A DNA stretch of 64,000 nucleotides from Patellaria atrata CBS 101060 (lineage: Eukaryota > Ascomycota > Dothideomycetes > Patellariales > Patellariaceae): assembly GCA_010093705.1 (NCBI GenBank), contig MU006089.1, positions 1,180,455 to 1,244,454 of the forward strand, given 5' to 3'. This document shows, piece after piece, positions 36,507 through 49,396 of the stretch. Below the pieces are notes generated by a model that saw only the letters and a list, made by a program, of their open reading frames with translations, had not been told where the DNA came from and ran no database searches. Numbering within the stretch: position 1 is the first letter of the stretch; the number at the start of each line of letters is the position of its first letter. The position numbers and the translations under genes are program-made.

Positions 36507-37947
36507 CTAAGAGAGCGGGACCATCAAACGATCAACATCCGGCCCCCAACCTCCACTCGCCGAGATCCTAATCTCATTATTCCCCTCCCTCAAATCCGCA
36601 TGCAAGACGCTAGCAATAGGCGTATTCCCATCCGGGCTCGGCACGAACGCGACCCTCTTCGTCTGCCCGTTGACCGAGACATCTGCATACCGCTCCGCAC
36701 TGTTCCCATTGGCGTAATTGATACGGATGGTAGATCGAGTGGCGGCGGAGCTCGAAACCTGCGCAAAGACGGCGGTGCCGGTCTGATCGCCGCCGATGTA
36801 TCCCGCGGCCTTCTTGCCGGAGCACTTCTCGCAGTTGATCGAGCGCGCGCCGTTTGAGAGCGTGGCTGACTCGCCCTCGTATGTCGTCTCGGACGGTCCG
36901 GCCGCCCAGGTCCCCTTGGCTACGTCGAGTTGCCAGTTCACGTAGTTCTTCATCGAGGCTGTGGTGCCTGAGATGCTGAGGGGGAGCCAGACGTAGGTGC
37001 TGCGCATGAGGTTGCCGCTGTGCCAGCGGTCGCCCATGTAGATGATTGTGTCGCCTACCGGGAGGACGAAGGTTGTTTGTGACGAGTAGGTCTTGCTGCC
37101 GCTGTCTGCGAAGGTCTTCCAGCCGGACCAAGGGCCAGACATGGAGGTTGAGGTGCTGTAGATGTTGTCATTGGGGTCCCAACCGGACAGTTTGGAGGTG
37201 AACATGAAATAGACGCCGTTCTTCTTGACTACGGCGGGCGCTTCGTACTTTTCGTTCCAGCGGTAGGTCTCGGATGCGATGGTTAGATAGTCTGCGGAAA
37301 GCTTCATGATGCGAAGGCCATTCTCACGCTGGTATACCTGTTAACTAGAGGACATAAAGGAAGATAGTTGCACACATACATCTTCACTGAGCAAGTAGCC
37401 CGTACCATCATCATCTTTGAATAACCCCATGTCTCTCGACTGGTGACCATTTGGTCGAAAGCCCCCTCTATAAGAATAGCTTCCGCACACGGAGCTTGAC
37501 GTGGCAACACCCGTTTTTGCATCCTTGTAGTCCGAACTGTCGATGTGCATCCACATAACATACTGCTTGGTGTTGGAGTTGTATATGACCTTCGGACGTT
37601 CTACGACCCGGCTAGGTCCTAGATCTCCAGATCCTTGACGCGAAAGTAGTGCGCCGACATACGTCCATTCGATCAGATTGGTGGAGGAGTAGCAGTTAAT
37701 GTTATGGAAAGCAGATCCCTCTGTCTTGTCCTCTCCAATCATATACCAGGTGTTGTCGACTTTGATGATGCCAGCGCCATGAGCTTGGACGTGCTTGCCG
37801 TTAGACTGGACAATTCGTCAGTAGCGATCTGCGATATGATCATTTCTGACTTACCGCAGTCCATGTAGCCCCAGAAACGATTTGGAGGGAAGCTGTAGCC
37901 GTCGCTGCCAGGAGCGCAAGGCAGGCACCACCTAGAGAAGTCCGCAT
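36507..37947 (-). CDS. secreted exo-beta-1,3-galactanase, GH43 + CBM35
   Basis: Minus strand; exons 37855-37947, 37380-37805 and 36507-37337, introns of 49 and 42 bp, 449 aa. Residues 1-19 are a signal peptide (LGGACLALLAATATAS). The GH43 propeller contains WYMIGEDKTEG, VERPKVIYN, FRPNGHQSRDMGLFKDDDGT, EKYEAPAVVKKNGVYF and YSSQTTFVLPVGD. Glu205 fits the catalytic acid, and Glu100 and Gln260 sit where galactan 1,3-beta-galactosidases of this subfamily have Glu and Gln instead of the usual Asp base. From about residue 325 a CBM35-type galactose-binding module follows (TYEGESATLSNGARSINC to the C-terminus). It should release galactose from beta-1,3-galactan backbones of arabinogalactan proteins, suggesting plant-wall degradation. 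The 42-bp intron is the shortest in the window. Confidence 0.92.
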
Positions 37948-40639
37948 CGTTGCAATTGGTTCAAACCTTTCCAGAAGCACTCAAATTGGCCGAAAGAAGA
38001 ATCCCTCTATATCCAACACAGGAGGTGAAAGGTTCCAGACGTGTTTTGATCTTATAGTAGTAGTAAGAAAAGTTTCACTGCCAGTGAATTGACAACGAAC
38101 GGAGACCCCATACTGCAACTTCCCCTCATCAACAACTCCACGTATGGTCATATGCTTGAGGCAAGGTTTGCCTAGTTCGGAAGTACATAACTTGTTAGCA
38201 GATTCTGACTGGGATAGTAGAGTGTCTGTCCAGTCATATATCAAGTAGAAAGTCACTGTATCCTATTATTGACAACGAGGAATTATAATTGACAAACGGA
38301 AATAAGCTTTATGTACCCCAGACGGGAGCTTCCCCACCAATAAGAATGTTGCAGCCGGGAAAAGCATGGAATGACGAATTTGGACAACGAATATCACTTG
38401 TGGAATAAAGAATTGCTTGGGAGGAATTTGGTTTTGGGTTGATTAATATGATTGCCAAATACGGGTTGGTGGCCGTTGACTTTCGTGATCGCCTCCGTCA
38501 TCCCCGTTCGGCTCGAGTTGACTAGGACTATAAAAGAAGACACATGTACAACGAGATGAGAAATATGAATGAGTGAAATGGAGAACTTGGCTTTCAATGG
38601 AAAATGATATTCACGGACTGTGAGAGTTATACAGTACTGTACCACACTAGAAACCCTACCTGAAATCTGTTTCTCTCTTTAGATCCAAAGAGACAGATAA
38701 TTCTAGAGGATGGATTAGTCTCTATAGAAATTCAGTATCTGCGAATAAGAACACGATGGTCGGTTTCGTTACACGAGCTAAGCAGTTTTGGGCTCAGCTC
38801 TCCTTAAGCTGCTTGTTGGGCATACTAACGCTCTTTTCCTCAGTGGAAGCCGGATTCTCCTAGGAAAGCACGTTGACAGCTGAAGTTTTGCGGATTGTCT
38901 CGATTCCCAAGTCGTGTAATGCGATATCTGAAAACGTGACTAACGGAGACATAGCTACATGGTAGTTGGTCTGAGACTGAATCGTACTGTCAAAGGTGGG
39001 TATATCGGGAACTGGAGACTATTCTCGAGACTTCATCAATCCATAATAACAATATCCCGTCCTACAGATCGTAAGATAGTGTAAAGTCCTGTGGATATCC
39101 TCGTGAAATATAAGCGTACGGGCCAATTTCACATTACCATAGCGATGCATTCTTCCTAGGCCTTGAAGTGCTTCCACGGGTATTGGTAGTATTTGATGTC
39201 CCATGGTTGTAGATGCTCTAATACTGCGTTGATAGGGTCCATAGTAGGCCTTACTATAAAAATCGAAATGGACGTTCCTCTTACTTTGCGGAGCCATATA
39301 ATCGTCCTTGAAGACACGATTATTTTCCTACAAAAGAATCCATCAGCATAGTTCGTTTAAGAAGTATGTAGTGATCCCATCAGAAGCCCCTAAACAACCA
39401 TCCAAGCAGTATATATATTTCCAGTTATCCTCTCCCAAAGTCAGTTCAGTACGACCGATTCTAAAGTCATTCACGCGACGCGTCTGGACACGGATAAATG
39501 CTTGGGCATGTCGTAGGAGTATGGTATACGTTGACCGATAAGACAAGCTTCCGTAGGTTCGAACACTACTGTAAAACACTAGTACAAGAGACAAGTCGCT
39601 CTCATCAACTCTAGTAATGCGATCTTGCTTATTTCACGTACAGTACCCCCTCACACTGTTCCCCTTCCCAGTCCTCAACCGTACTCATTGCACCAGTGAA
39701 AGATCCCTGTCTTAATCTTGGAGGACATCGAGCTGAACATAAAAGCGAAATAAGATCCTGTATTCAAGGACCGAACCATGCCAATGCTTGCCTTGAGGGG
39801 TCGGATGCTCGATAGACCGCGAATTGAGGCTGAGATGAAAGGTTGTTGAACAGCTATGATGGCTTGATAGCAAGATCCAGAGCAGATCGGATCTAGGATG
39901 AACCATGACCTGCCAGTATAGTCCGGATCCTATAAATTGGATTCCGGCATTTGGAAACCGTCTATCGGTCCTTGAGGAAGGGAAGGCCTGTTGTGACGCG
40001 GTTTCGGGTTGACTTCTGCCCAGCTCCCCATCTAGAGATGTCGAGGGTGCTACGGTAGAGCAGACACAACAATACGCAATTTTCCCCTAGTCGTCCAGTA
40101 TCGGATAAATTGAAAATATTTGAATTAAGGACGTTTCGGGGGGATGAAACTAGCAACCACCCGTACATTTGAAATGAGAACAGCTAAGTCAAGCTTTTGA
40201 ATGACATCCATGAGGAGTGCAGGGAGGTCTGGAGTACAGTAGATCCCCCTAAAGGTATCAAGAGGACGGCGATTGGATCTCGTCTGGGCAAATTATAGAC
40301 TGGCTCGGGGATGCTTGATCGAATGTGTTTGGAAGTGGTGTGTCCATAGACCAGAGAAGGGGTTGCATGAAGAATCGTAACTACCTCACCATTCTCAAAG
40401 AGTGAATATCAACGTTCGTTATTAAACCTTAAATCTACCTCTAGACCAGTCTTATCTATATCGCGGGAAGGTATTCTTATGTACAGGAGAACGAATAGGG
40501 CTGAATGAGCGAAAGGTCAACTCTAATATGTGCAAAGAAAATACTTTTGAAAATCTAAACGAACGAATGCTAAACGCAGTACGCCATGAGCAAACAACAG
40601 TCTATGTATCTGGAAGAAATGGGGATCTGGCACCATCTC
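37948..40639. other. long intergenic region, no gene recognised
   Basis: 2.7 kb between the galactanase start and the tyrosinase 3' end. Contains the perfect palindrome TACAGTACTGTA at 38630-38641. Short open frames on both strands (for example 39019-39297 minus, 39308-39541 plus) show no domain or splice support. Confidence 0.5.
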
Positions 40640-42004
40640 TTACTCATAACGGTAGCAGAATGGACCGGCCATCGTGTTCGTAACCTGGTCTAATGTCCTA
40701 ACTACTGGATCGACGTAGCCCATGTCTATGGTATCGGAAAGGGTTGCATTCCTGCTCGGGGGCGAGTTGGAAATAGTGATCGTTCCAGCGATTTGTTTGA
40801 TCCGTGCTAAGGGAGATAGATTTTGCCACGTCCACCATACACGATCAATCTGGGCGTGATGAAGGAAGAACCATGGGTCACCGGGGGAAGTAAAGAAATC
40901 ACCACCTGGGTCACCTCCGATCGTGAAGTGACCTGCGGTGTGGACACCCATGAAGTTGCCCACGAAAGCTGGCACCCCTCCTTGCAAGTTGGCCCAGAAG
41001 GTATAGATATCTGGAGTCAGGAGGAGCTTAGCAACTTGATTGTCATTTGTCCACTGTCGAGTCGTCCATGAGGATATGTCACGCTTCAAGCAACGAGGGT
41101 TGTATCCCAAACCGATGAGGGGCGCTTGTGCTGGGTCGGTGTAGTCACTGTAAGGGTTCGGTGGTACGCAGGTGAGATCTGGGAAGACAGGTCCAAGATT
41201 CACTTTCCAGTCCTTGAAAGGGCCATCCTTAATACAACCCCCACCCGAGCCATGGGGAATATTAATCAGTGGATCCATGTTGGTGGGAATTCCGTATGAT
41301 GATTGATTACCGCAACCATATACACCGTTTCCAGACATGCTTGTTGCGCTACCGTCAAGTGCAGGCGATGACATAGGGTCATAGGCCCACTTAGGCCAGT
41401 TATAGTATGGCTGGTAGCCATCATAACCGCATTCCTCACGAAGGGCCTTCTCGTAAGCCCACACGAATAGACGGTGCCATCCTACGAAGTTTCCTGTGTT
41501 GTGAATCTACGTACGGAGAGTTAGGTATCGATAAGAAGTGGGGGGCAAGTGGGAGGACTCACACTGAAGGTTTGGTTGATATGAGTGGCAACAAAGTCAT
41601 CATACCGACTTCTCACTCCTGGTGCTTTGGCAAGTGGTGTTTTGGGTTGCTTAGTCGCTAAACACTTGACGGCGTTGATGTACTTTAGTCTTTGGGCTTT
41701 GGTAAGTGAACTCCTATGTGTTGTCAATAGCTGTACTACAACACTACGCGTAGGTGTATATCACTAACCATTCTTTTCGCACTGCAATGTTCTTGGAGTT
41801 ACACTTCTTCCATTCAGAAGGTTTTAACTTTTGGAAGGTCTCCTGATTTACTAAAGCTAACTTTGCCAGCAAGTCGGATTTTAGGGTGAAGATTGACGCG
41901 TTGGTATCACCAGCGGAGGCGGCCGCATTTTGTGGTGGCTCTACGGCTGCAGCCCAAGTCAATGGAAGCAGCACTGTGGCTGTTACTAGACTTGGAAGAC
42001 GCAT
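40640..42004 (-). CDS. secreted short tyrosinase / catechol oxidase-like copper enzyme
   Basis: Minus strand; exons 41769-42004, 41563-41713 and 40640-41506, introns of 55 and 56 bp, 417 aa. A signal peptide (residues about 1-20, LVTATVLLPLTWAAA) indicates secretion. The CuA site is His123, His131 and His140 (ATHINQTFSIHNTGNFVGWH, split by the second intron); the CuB site is His318-x3-His322 and the His pair at 345-346 in FFLHHAQIDRVWW. These are all the ligands expected of a type-3 copper oxidase. There is no long C-terminal lid domain as in intracellular fungal tyrosinases, so it belongs to the short secreted group that oxidises phenols or catechols. The Met at 42004 is preferred over an upstream in-frame Met because the signal peptide follows directly. 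Cysteine-rich loops suggest disulphides. Confidence 0.93.
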
Positions 42005-44774
42005 GATGTGCGGGAAGTGATCAAAATAGGACTCCAAGTATGTTTGAAGCAAAGAATCAGGCAAAAAAAGACATAAGAATAGGAAATAGGGTTTAAGGAT
42101 GAGACACAAAGCGGATGTTTAATTTATTAACCTAGAAAAAACGTGTGGATAAATGAGGGGGAACGGGAAGATAGATATAAAGGAATGTGAGTTGGGCACC
42201 TACTCTTTGAGTTCATGAATTATAGACCTCAAGTTGCCATATTAGAGAGCAAAGCCCGGCCCTAGTTTCGAGGTCCTAGGCAAAGAGACCATTCAAAGTT
42301 AACTTGACAGGCCATTCATCTGTGCGTCGCAATGCTTTAAGAGTACACGAGATGTCAAATCTTGGAACCCTTGAAGTGCATATGGCACAGGTAAAGAAAG
42401 TAGTAACAGTGCCGCATAGTACAAGGACTGGTCCGATCCGACCCTACCAGCCTACCTAAATGGTATTACATTTGATTGGATACCGACTGAGCCCAAGACA
42501 TTTCTGCAGAAGCGAGTGTTGGTTTCTTTAAAGATAATCTCGTCGTATTGGATAACGAAAGTAGTTCTGCAAGCAGAACGATAGTAGTAAGATTAGCGTT
42601 TTCTGTGGAGGGAATCATTCCTGGTTTTGTCGTTTCGACCGGGCCTGCCCTGTAGAGAAGGCAAAACTAGAACCGATTCTAGTTCTACGGAGAGCATGCA
42701 TTTCAGTCTAGCTTAGTGAAGAAAATTTAGACGCCGCGGAAGCTCTGACATCTACACCTTGAGTCTCGCGTTGCAAGGTTCTATATCTCTTCGTTGATAC
42801 GGGGTAAGAATTGCAGAGATGTCCGGCGGATAGTTCCAAGTTTAAAGTACAAGTACATTCTCCTAAAGTGGCCCAGAGTATGGGGCGGTTTCGAAGCGAA
42901 GTTTGAACATATTTAGAGTGTTACCTTCATTTTCAAATGGAAACCGTTGGGTCGTTGTACAGTACAATACAGGAGTAGGTACAGTAGAACTACCTACAGC
43001 ATCGGGTGGAAAACTGTAGTCTTGCGACTTCACCGAACAGCGGTTGTCAATATACTCGATCTACAGTACCTCTAGGGAGTGAATACGCAGGAGGCAAAAA
43101 CTAAGATCTACCGTTAAGCTCGGATTGAAAAAATCAATTGAAGATGCGGCTCAAGAAATCCTTGAAGGAAACGGGATGGGACAGTCAGACGGGATGTTGT
43201 TCTCGAAGGCGAGATCGAAGGAAGCAAAACCTTGAAGTTCTTCCTGTGGAAGCTGCAGATGGGAAATAGCAGGACTTTCTCTTATTATTTCAATGAAGGG
43301 GAGGGTTCAAAGACAGGACGTCCCCAGGTCGCTGGGATCAAGGCTTTAGGGGTTGCATCTGTGGCAATTCTTTACTCTGTAGACCAAGGGGATGTCGGCC
43401 GGGTAAATGGGAATGAATGTTCTAATCCCCTTTCCGATGCCGAGACTCTCCACGACCGCCACATTTTCCCCTCACCTCATGAGTTTCTCGTTCAATTCTG
43501 ACATTCTTTCACTCCCACGAGTCATAAGCTTTGGGTATGTCTTACACAAAACTTCGTTGTAAGCAGCTTTACAGTGTCTTTACCGAGCCATAGTCCTTTT
43601 CTCCCTCGCTAAGAGATTACCTACGGGTACCTTGTTCTGACGGCTCAGCCCGAATTAGCCGAATTAATATGGCACATATAACACTGCCCCTTCTGGCTCC
43701 AACTCTTCATGTACCTAGGGTCCCCAAGTACCTGAGCGGCCTACTATCATGTAAAGAAAGAGTGGGTGATCTCGAACGCTTTTCCGAATGTAGCATAAAT
43801 CCTCGGGAAAGTTTAACGCTGATAGAGTGAATGTGGAGCCGTCGTACTGTTGCCCAGCATGTAGACGAGAAATTTCGAGAACTCAAAGAGTCAAAAAACA
43901 TAAAACAAGCTGTCGACTGTCGAGGCGTGAGGCGTCTGTGAACCAGAATCCATCACATGCTTTCTTACTTTTTGTTGTAGATCATCAAGGGACGCGATGT
44001 CGCAACGAACCGTAGCAGGAGACGAACAACCCGATTTCAGGGACGGTGATAATAGGCACGAACCGCACGACGGCTTCTATCCATGTTCTATCCGGAGCTT
44101 CGTCCATCCTTTCAGACGTTTTGAAAAGGCCCATTTTGGTCTTTCATTCGCCATGTCCCTGTATTTCATGTTCAACTGGGCGAAACTGAACGTACGAAAC
44201 GGAAGAAGTGTCACCTTACTCATCCATCCAGATCGACTAATTAAAGCCACATCCGGCTCTTCCCCGCATTCATCCTGGCCCTTGTTCACATCTTTCAAAA
44301 GCCGTAGGGATACCCCAGGTTTTCCCTCAGCCCTGTCGACTGTATCCGGTTGGTTTGAAGGCAATTAAGGTTTCAGTGATCCCTTCCCCTGGCCCTGTAG
44401 CAGCCGTGACGGGTTAGCGGCAGTTTGGTATACGGCCTTTGGTTGGTCTACGGGCCCATCAGCAGTAACTTCCGCTGCATAAGCGTCATTTCGTGATTAA
44501 CCAGCCGAAAAATACAGTGTACTTTCATACTTCCGCTCATGGATTATTGAACCGTACGTAGGATCCTCGATTAGATTTTTGTTGCGTGCTCCGATATTCG
44601 ATCAAAACCTGTCCTAACCTCTTTGTCTGCGTGCTATAGAACTAGAGCTCGCGATAAACTCGTAAAATGCCCACTCTCCGCTCGGTGTACATTCATTGAT
44701 CTTGCATCTCCACGCAGAGCAAGTTTTGACTTCTGCGTCTGCATATCTGTGTCGGTGCTCTTTCTCCAGACTTG
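42005..44774. other. long intergenic region, no gene recognised
   Basis: 2.8 kb. TTGTACAGTACAA (odd-centred palindrome) at 42955-42967 and further TACAGTA copies nearby. Open frames at 43232-43501 and 43997-44368 (plus) and 44077-44364 (minus) overlap one another and show no domain. It presumably holds the promoters of the tyrosinase and the rhodopsin-domain gene. Confidence 0.5.
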
Positions 44775-46343
44775 ATGTCCCCCCAACATCACCTCATGGT
44801 AATTCTTCCCAGACAAGAGGCCGGCCCCCCTTTGGGACCGCCTCCATCTCCTGAATATCTCAAGGAGAGCATTCAGACGAAATTGCTGGCAATAAACTGC
44901 ACCCTGTTCGCCATCGCCTTCGTCACGGTCCTGCTACGTATATATGTTCGAGTTTTTATGCTCCGTTCCTTCGGCCTCGATGGTAAGTTTCGGACAACCC
45001 AAGATACAGTGCTCGATGCTGACCTTCGCTTGAATAGATTGGCTTATGATGGTAGCCATGGTACGAAACCTGCAGCAATAAAATTTGACTTCGGTCCTTC
45101 ATGACTGACGGCCTGTGTAGCTACTGAGTATTGCATGTTGCGTATGCCTCATCGTTATGGTCAAACTTGGGATCGGGTTGCATGCCGAAGCAATCAAGTT
45201 CGAAAATATTTTACCCATATTTGCATGGACTTGGTTCTACTCGATATTCATCATCTTCGCCTATAGTTTCATCAAACTATCCATCGGGTTCTTCCTTCTC
45301 CGGATTGCGCAAAGGACCAACTTCAGACGATTTCTCTACGGAGTACAGAGTATGCCATTCGCCCTTCAATCTTTGCACGTCTTCTCACATTCATAGTTTT
45401 TCTGGTCTTATTCACCATTGGTTCAACGTTAGCCATCATTCTACGATGTCGCCCTGTTCGCGCCGGTTGGGACATTACGTTACTACCGCCGCTTGGGTAT
45501 GTTACCTGCAATCAGTTTCGCTATTAACGGGAGGTTGTCTGCTAATGCTTATGTAGAACCGCCAAGTGTTATGACAATGAAATCTTCAAGAATGTCGGGA
45601 TATTCAATAGCTGTAGGTCGCGTTTTTACTCGAGATGGATCGATTTACTGAATATATTCCAGCTATAAACATCGCCACGGACTTGCTCTTTGCGATCCTT
45701 CCAATTCCTCTTATCTGGAAGTTGCATGTCACCAAGAGGACTAAAATATCCCTTGCTATTATCCTCAGTCTAGGTTTCTTGTAGGTCAACTCTAGTCTTC
45801 AGGATGTACGTACCCTAACTCTTTAGCGCGTCTGCAACCGCAATCGTGAAAGTTCCGATGCAAGCCAACTTCTTCAAAGTCAAGGACTGGTCGGGCGAAG
45901 GTGCCTGGTACTACATCTGGCAGCAAGTCGAAATGAACGTCGGTATCATCGCTGCCTGCCTCCCGACCCTGAAACCGCTCTTCATCAACCTCCTCGGTTC
46001 CGTCCGTGCCTTAACCTCAGGCAGCACCCCACGCTCCAAGGGCTACAAGTCCAACACCTCGCTCGGCTATATCAAGCAGAACTCTCACAACGACCCCAAT
46101 AGTAACATTGCGCTCGGCGATATGGGCAACACCGGCGTCAAGAACCCGTACTCCGTAAACGTCACAACGGCAGGTGCCAGAACGGAGTTCACGATGTACG
46201 GCTCTCCGCCTAAGAGGGAAGATGGAATTAGTTGGGACATGAAGAATAATGGTGCGAATAGTAGTGATGAGAGTATCTTGCCTTTGCAGGGTGCAGGAGC
46301 GAGAGACGGAATCGTGAGGACAACAGAGGTTACTGTTTCGTAA
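44775..46343 (+). CDS. fungal rhodopsin-domain (SAT4/PTH11-like) seven-helix membrane protein
   Basis: Seven exons (44775-44982, 45038-45060, 45121-45349, 45397-45496, 45557-45612, 45663-45780, 45827-46343); introns of 46-60 bp, each with a usable GT donor and AG acceptor; 416 aa. Exon 2 is only 23 bp and encodes DWLMMVAM. The helix/loop order is that of the fungal rhodopsin-domain family: NCTLFAIAFVTVLLRIYVR, FGLDDWLMMVAMLLSIACC, IFAWTWFYSIFIIFAYSFIK, FLVLFTIGSTLAIILRCRP, an acidic loop with TAKCYDNEIF, SINIATDLLFAILPIPLIWK, and LGFFASATAIVKVPMQ. The C-terminal 110 residues are a Ser/Asn-rich cytoplasmic tail. Such proteins are receptor-like; PTH11 is needed for host-surface sensing, but no ligand can be inferred. 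MSPQHH was chosen as start; Met11 is an alternative. There is no CFEM domain. Confidence 0.88.
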
Positions 46344-46622
46344 ATATATCCTGGGCGGTGTGGGAAAAAATCAAACTATTCCGATCGGGCTAATGAGGTG
46401 TACATGTATGTTTGGCGTTTGGCGGGAGGCTCGAGTGTCTTATACTGTACGATCCTATGCGAACGAAATGAATGATACCATTTTTGATTATACGTAGTCA
46501 ATGCTATCCATAGTTGCAGCCGATCAGGGTTTGCTTCGGAATGTGACCTATAGGTCTGCTATTGAACGTTCAGCCTTCGCATCTTGCTTCCGCGTACCGT
46601 GGTGACGGGCCACGAATATGGG

Positions 46623-48988
46623 TTACATTGCTGGGAAGCCGCCGTTGAACATTGTGTCCATCCAGGGGAGGCCATAAGCAGAATCAAGAACGGTGAAACC
46701 AGGATCATTGCTATCGTCCAACCAACCCATTTCCGAGCTGAGACGATCAGCGTTAAACATCGAAGAGTGCAACACGGGCGTGTCGGGCATAAACGGTTCG
46801 ACGGATGGAGTGATAGCCTCCTTAATAGTTGATTTCGACGATGATATAGTAGCTTTACGTAGGTTAGTAAGTATAAAAAAGCTGGGAGTTCACTTGCGTG
46901 GTTTCGTACAGGGAGTTTTGAAGTCCCCGACCTGGCCCTGAAATTCTTCGCGCCACCACCACAGGGCATCTAACACTGGGCTCATCGCCAGCCGACTGCG
47001 GACTCGGAGTACGGTCTGCTCACTACCATCCGGGTTACGGAAAGCGCGTTTACTGTCCCAAAGGTCTATTAAGATGGGAGTCATTCGAGCAGGAAGTTCC
47101 TCTTTGTTAGGTGATAACTGTTGTGAAAGACTGGCTCCGAGGAAGTAGGCCCCCTTCGCGCTCTCATAATCTAAAATTTTCGCCGTCGAACTTTTAAGAA
47201 GGCGCAGTAAAGTGGTTGTTGCAAGCATTAAGGCGTATGGAAAATACCTGGGAGCAACTTGCATGATAGTTTTATTCTTATCCATGTCTTCAACGACACG
47301 AACAGCACTGGTGTATAAGCGGGTCAATGTTAGGGGGTCTAAATTCCGTAAGTCTTTGTAGAAATGGAACACGTCAAGCGTTAAATTAGCAATATAGAGT
47401 GAACTTCGATCTAAATCTAAGGCGTTATCAGCATCAAGTGGATGAATATCTCCCAGAAACAAAACGAACCAGTATAGGCTTCGCCCTCCATATCTTGAAT
47501 ATGAGATCGAAAGACCCGTAAAAGGATGTTCATCGCGCGTTCTCGATCCGGATTGAGAGAATGAAGTCCATTTTCTACCAAAGCGCTACAGCACTTTGTT
47601 GTTATGGCCTGCAGTTTTACTTGAAAGCGTATTGTGCGTGATATCGTGTTTCGGACAAGGATCTGTTGATCAGGCTCAAATGTACCATCCACCAAGGTTA
47701 GAGGTGGTTGGCCCATGAACTGACATGTTCTGAGAAATGTTAGTCCACCTAAGCATGTTTTACACCGTAGGCTTTTTTTTTTTTACCGTTGATATGTGAG
47801 AATACAGAACGCCCAGAGTTCTGCTCGCCGGTTAACATCATCATCCGTCAAGCGTAAACGCACCTTAGAAAAATCCTGACTAGAAGCCGGGATGTGTAAC
47901 CCTATTCTCATGGCCATGTGGATCATTGCGCCTGCAAGTGGGAAAGTAACATCTAAACTCAGAGACCGTTTAGTGAAGGGCCACATCAGCAATACAATGA
48001 ATCCCTTTATGCTCGGTAATGCAGCATACTGTGCTTTAAGCATCTGCAACGCTAGGTCAATGACCCTACTTGCTAATGGCGCGAGAATACTGTCTGCAAT
48101 TGGATGACGACGACAGGAAACAGACATAACCGCCCAGAATAAAAATGGGGATACGGCGTAAAGTTTGTTCGGGCTGATGCTTGGGCACATGATAGGGAGA
48201 AACTCATTATATTCCGTTAGATATCTAAAAGTGTTAGTACTTTGATGCTAGTGGGAATTGTGTCTATATACATCTGGTATAGTTCATCAATAGTGACAGC
48301 GTCGATTTCAATACCGTCTAGCGATTGCGCTTGAGTAGGTTGCATGTGTTTTTCCTCTATTTGCTTGATGCTAAGCGGAGGTGGGCCAACCGAATCGTCC
48401 GGTACGGGAGCTGTAGGCACATCGTTGACTTGGACGGCAGCGTTTGCCCTCGGAACAAAAGAGGATTGTATGGACACCGTACGTTGGCTGTGATTATCTG
48501 ATTCAGCTGCTGCTGCAAGCATATCAAGGGATGATGCATGGACATCGGTCCGTGTAGTTGTTCCAAGTCTTCGTCGGAGAACATCCGTCTCGTGCTGGAG
48601 CTCAGTCAATCGCCTAGACTATTATCAGCAGCGGTATGCTAACTTGAGAAATACTTGTCAATAGCATACTGCCGCTTGTGCTCTCTTTTGAATGGCTCCA
48701 AGATGACACAATGAACATTTAGTCTACAGCATCTAGAGCATGGTTTCCCAGGATCTAGGTATGCATCGCAACGAGCCTGCCGTGAACGGTTAGTTTTCAC
48801 CTCTCCCTGACACGTCCAGTCAGGAGCTGAGATGTACAAACCTTTTGTTGACGGCATTCAGTACAAGCTCTCTTGCTTCGTTTCGTTGACACTCTGAGAT
48901 AAGTTTTGGTGAGCGAACCCTCACACGAAAATTTTGACACTCAGAGCTATAAGACTCACATGTTGTCTGGTATGAAGGATTCGCTCAT
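46623..48988 (-). CDS. Zn2Cys6 fungal-specific transcription factor
   Basis: Minus strand. Model: 48960-48988, 48842-48893, 48670-48776, 48272-48613, 47787-48224, 47470-47729, 46910-47416, 46623-46852 (654 aa, in frame). The Zn2Cys6 cluster, Cys20-x2-Cys23-x6-Cys30-x9-Cys40-x2-Cys43-x6-Cys50, is built across an intron (ACTECRQQK then ARCDAYLDPGKPC). A linker (KREHKRQRLTELQHETDVLR) likely forms the dimerisation coiled coil, followed by a variable region and a fungal_trans-like middle domain (YLTEYNEFLPIMCPSISPNK, FPLAGAMIHMAMRIGLHIP). The intron at 47417-47469 has a weak donor (GTTCGT); if it is not spliced, the frame is broken there. It is divergent from the FMO-DUF6314 gene, 408 bp apart, a typical regulator-target layout, so local control of that gene is a reasonable inference. 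Confidence 0.82.
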
Positions 48989-49396
48989 CGTGCTTTGTTC
49001 TTACCCTTCTTACGACCATGGCAGCATTGGTGTATAGTTCGGTATTAGAATGTTAGAATGTCTATTATGGGCATGATGTACGTAAACGACCTAATTAAAA
49101 AGCTCCGTAAGGTTGAAGTCCAGTTCGAATGCAATCAGGGAGTAACCAGAATATAGATATCAACCAAGGATTACGAATGCAATATATAATTTCAGTTCGA
49201 AATGACAGGATGATGTTTTGGATGTTTTTGTCTTTTCCTCAATGCAATATAGACGTATAGAACAGACGTGAAGTTCGATGTGCCTCGGCTCGAGCTTCCA
49301 CGCAGATCACCCAATGAGGCAAATATAGCCGGATCTCAACTTCGGTTGGGACGGGAGTGTGGTATCGCTTCTTCAGCTTCACAATTTTTCAATTGT
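48989..49396. promoter_or_regulatory. divergent promoter region (Zn2Cys6 factor / FMO)
   Basis: 408 bp between the two start codons. I could not find a clear CGG(n)CCG inverted site for a Zn2Cys6 dimer by eye, so autoregulation or target control remains only positional inference. Confidence 0.35.

Noticed and set aside
39550-39562. GGTTCGAAC (tRNA B-box-like) in the 38-40 kb intergenic region.
   Set aside because: No A box at the right distance and no acceptor stem pairing around it.
43997-44368. 123-codon plus-strand frame overlapping a 95-codon minus-strand frame upstream of the rhodopsin-domain gene.
   Set aside because: The two overlap and neither has a domain, a signal peptide or splice support.
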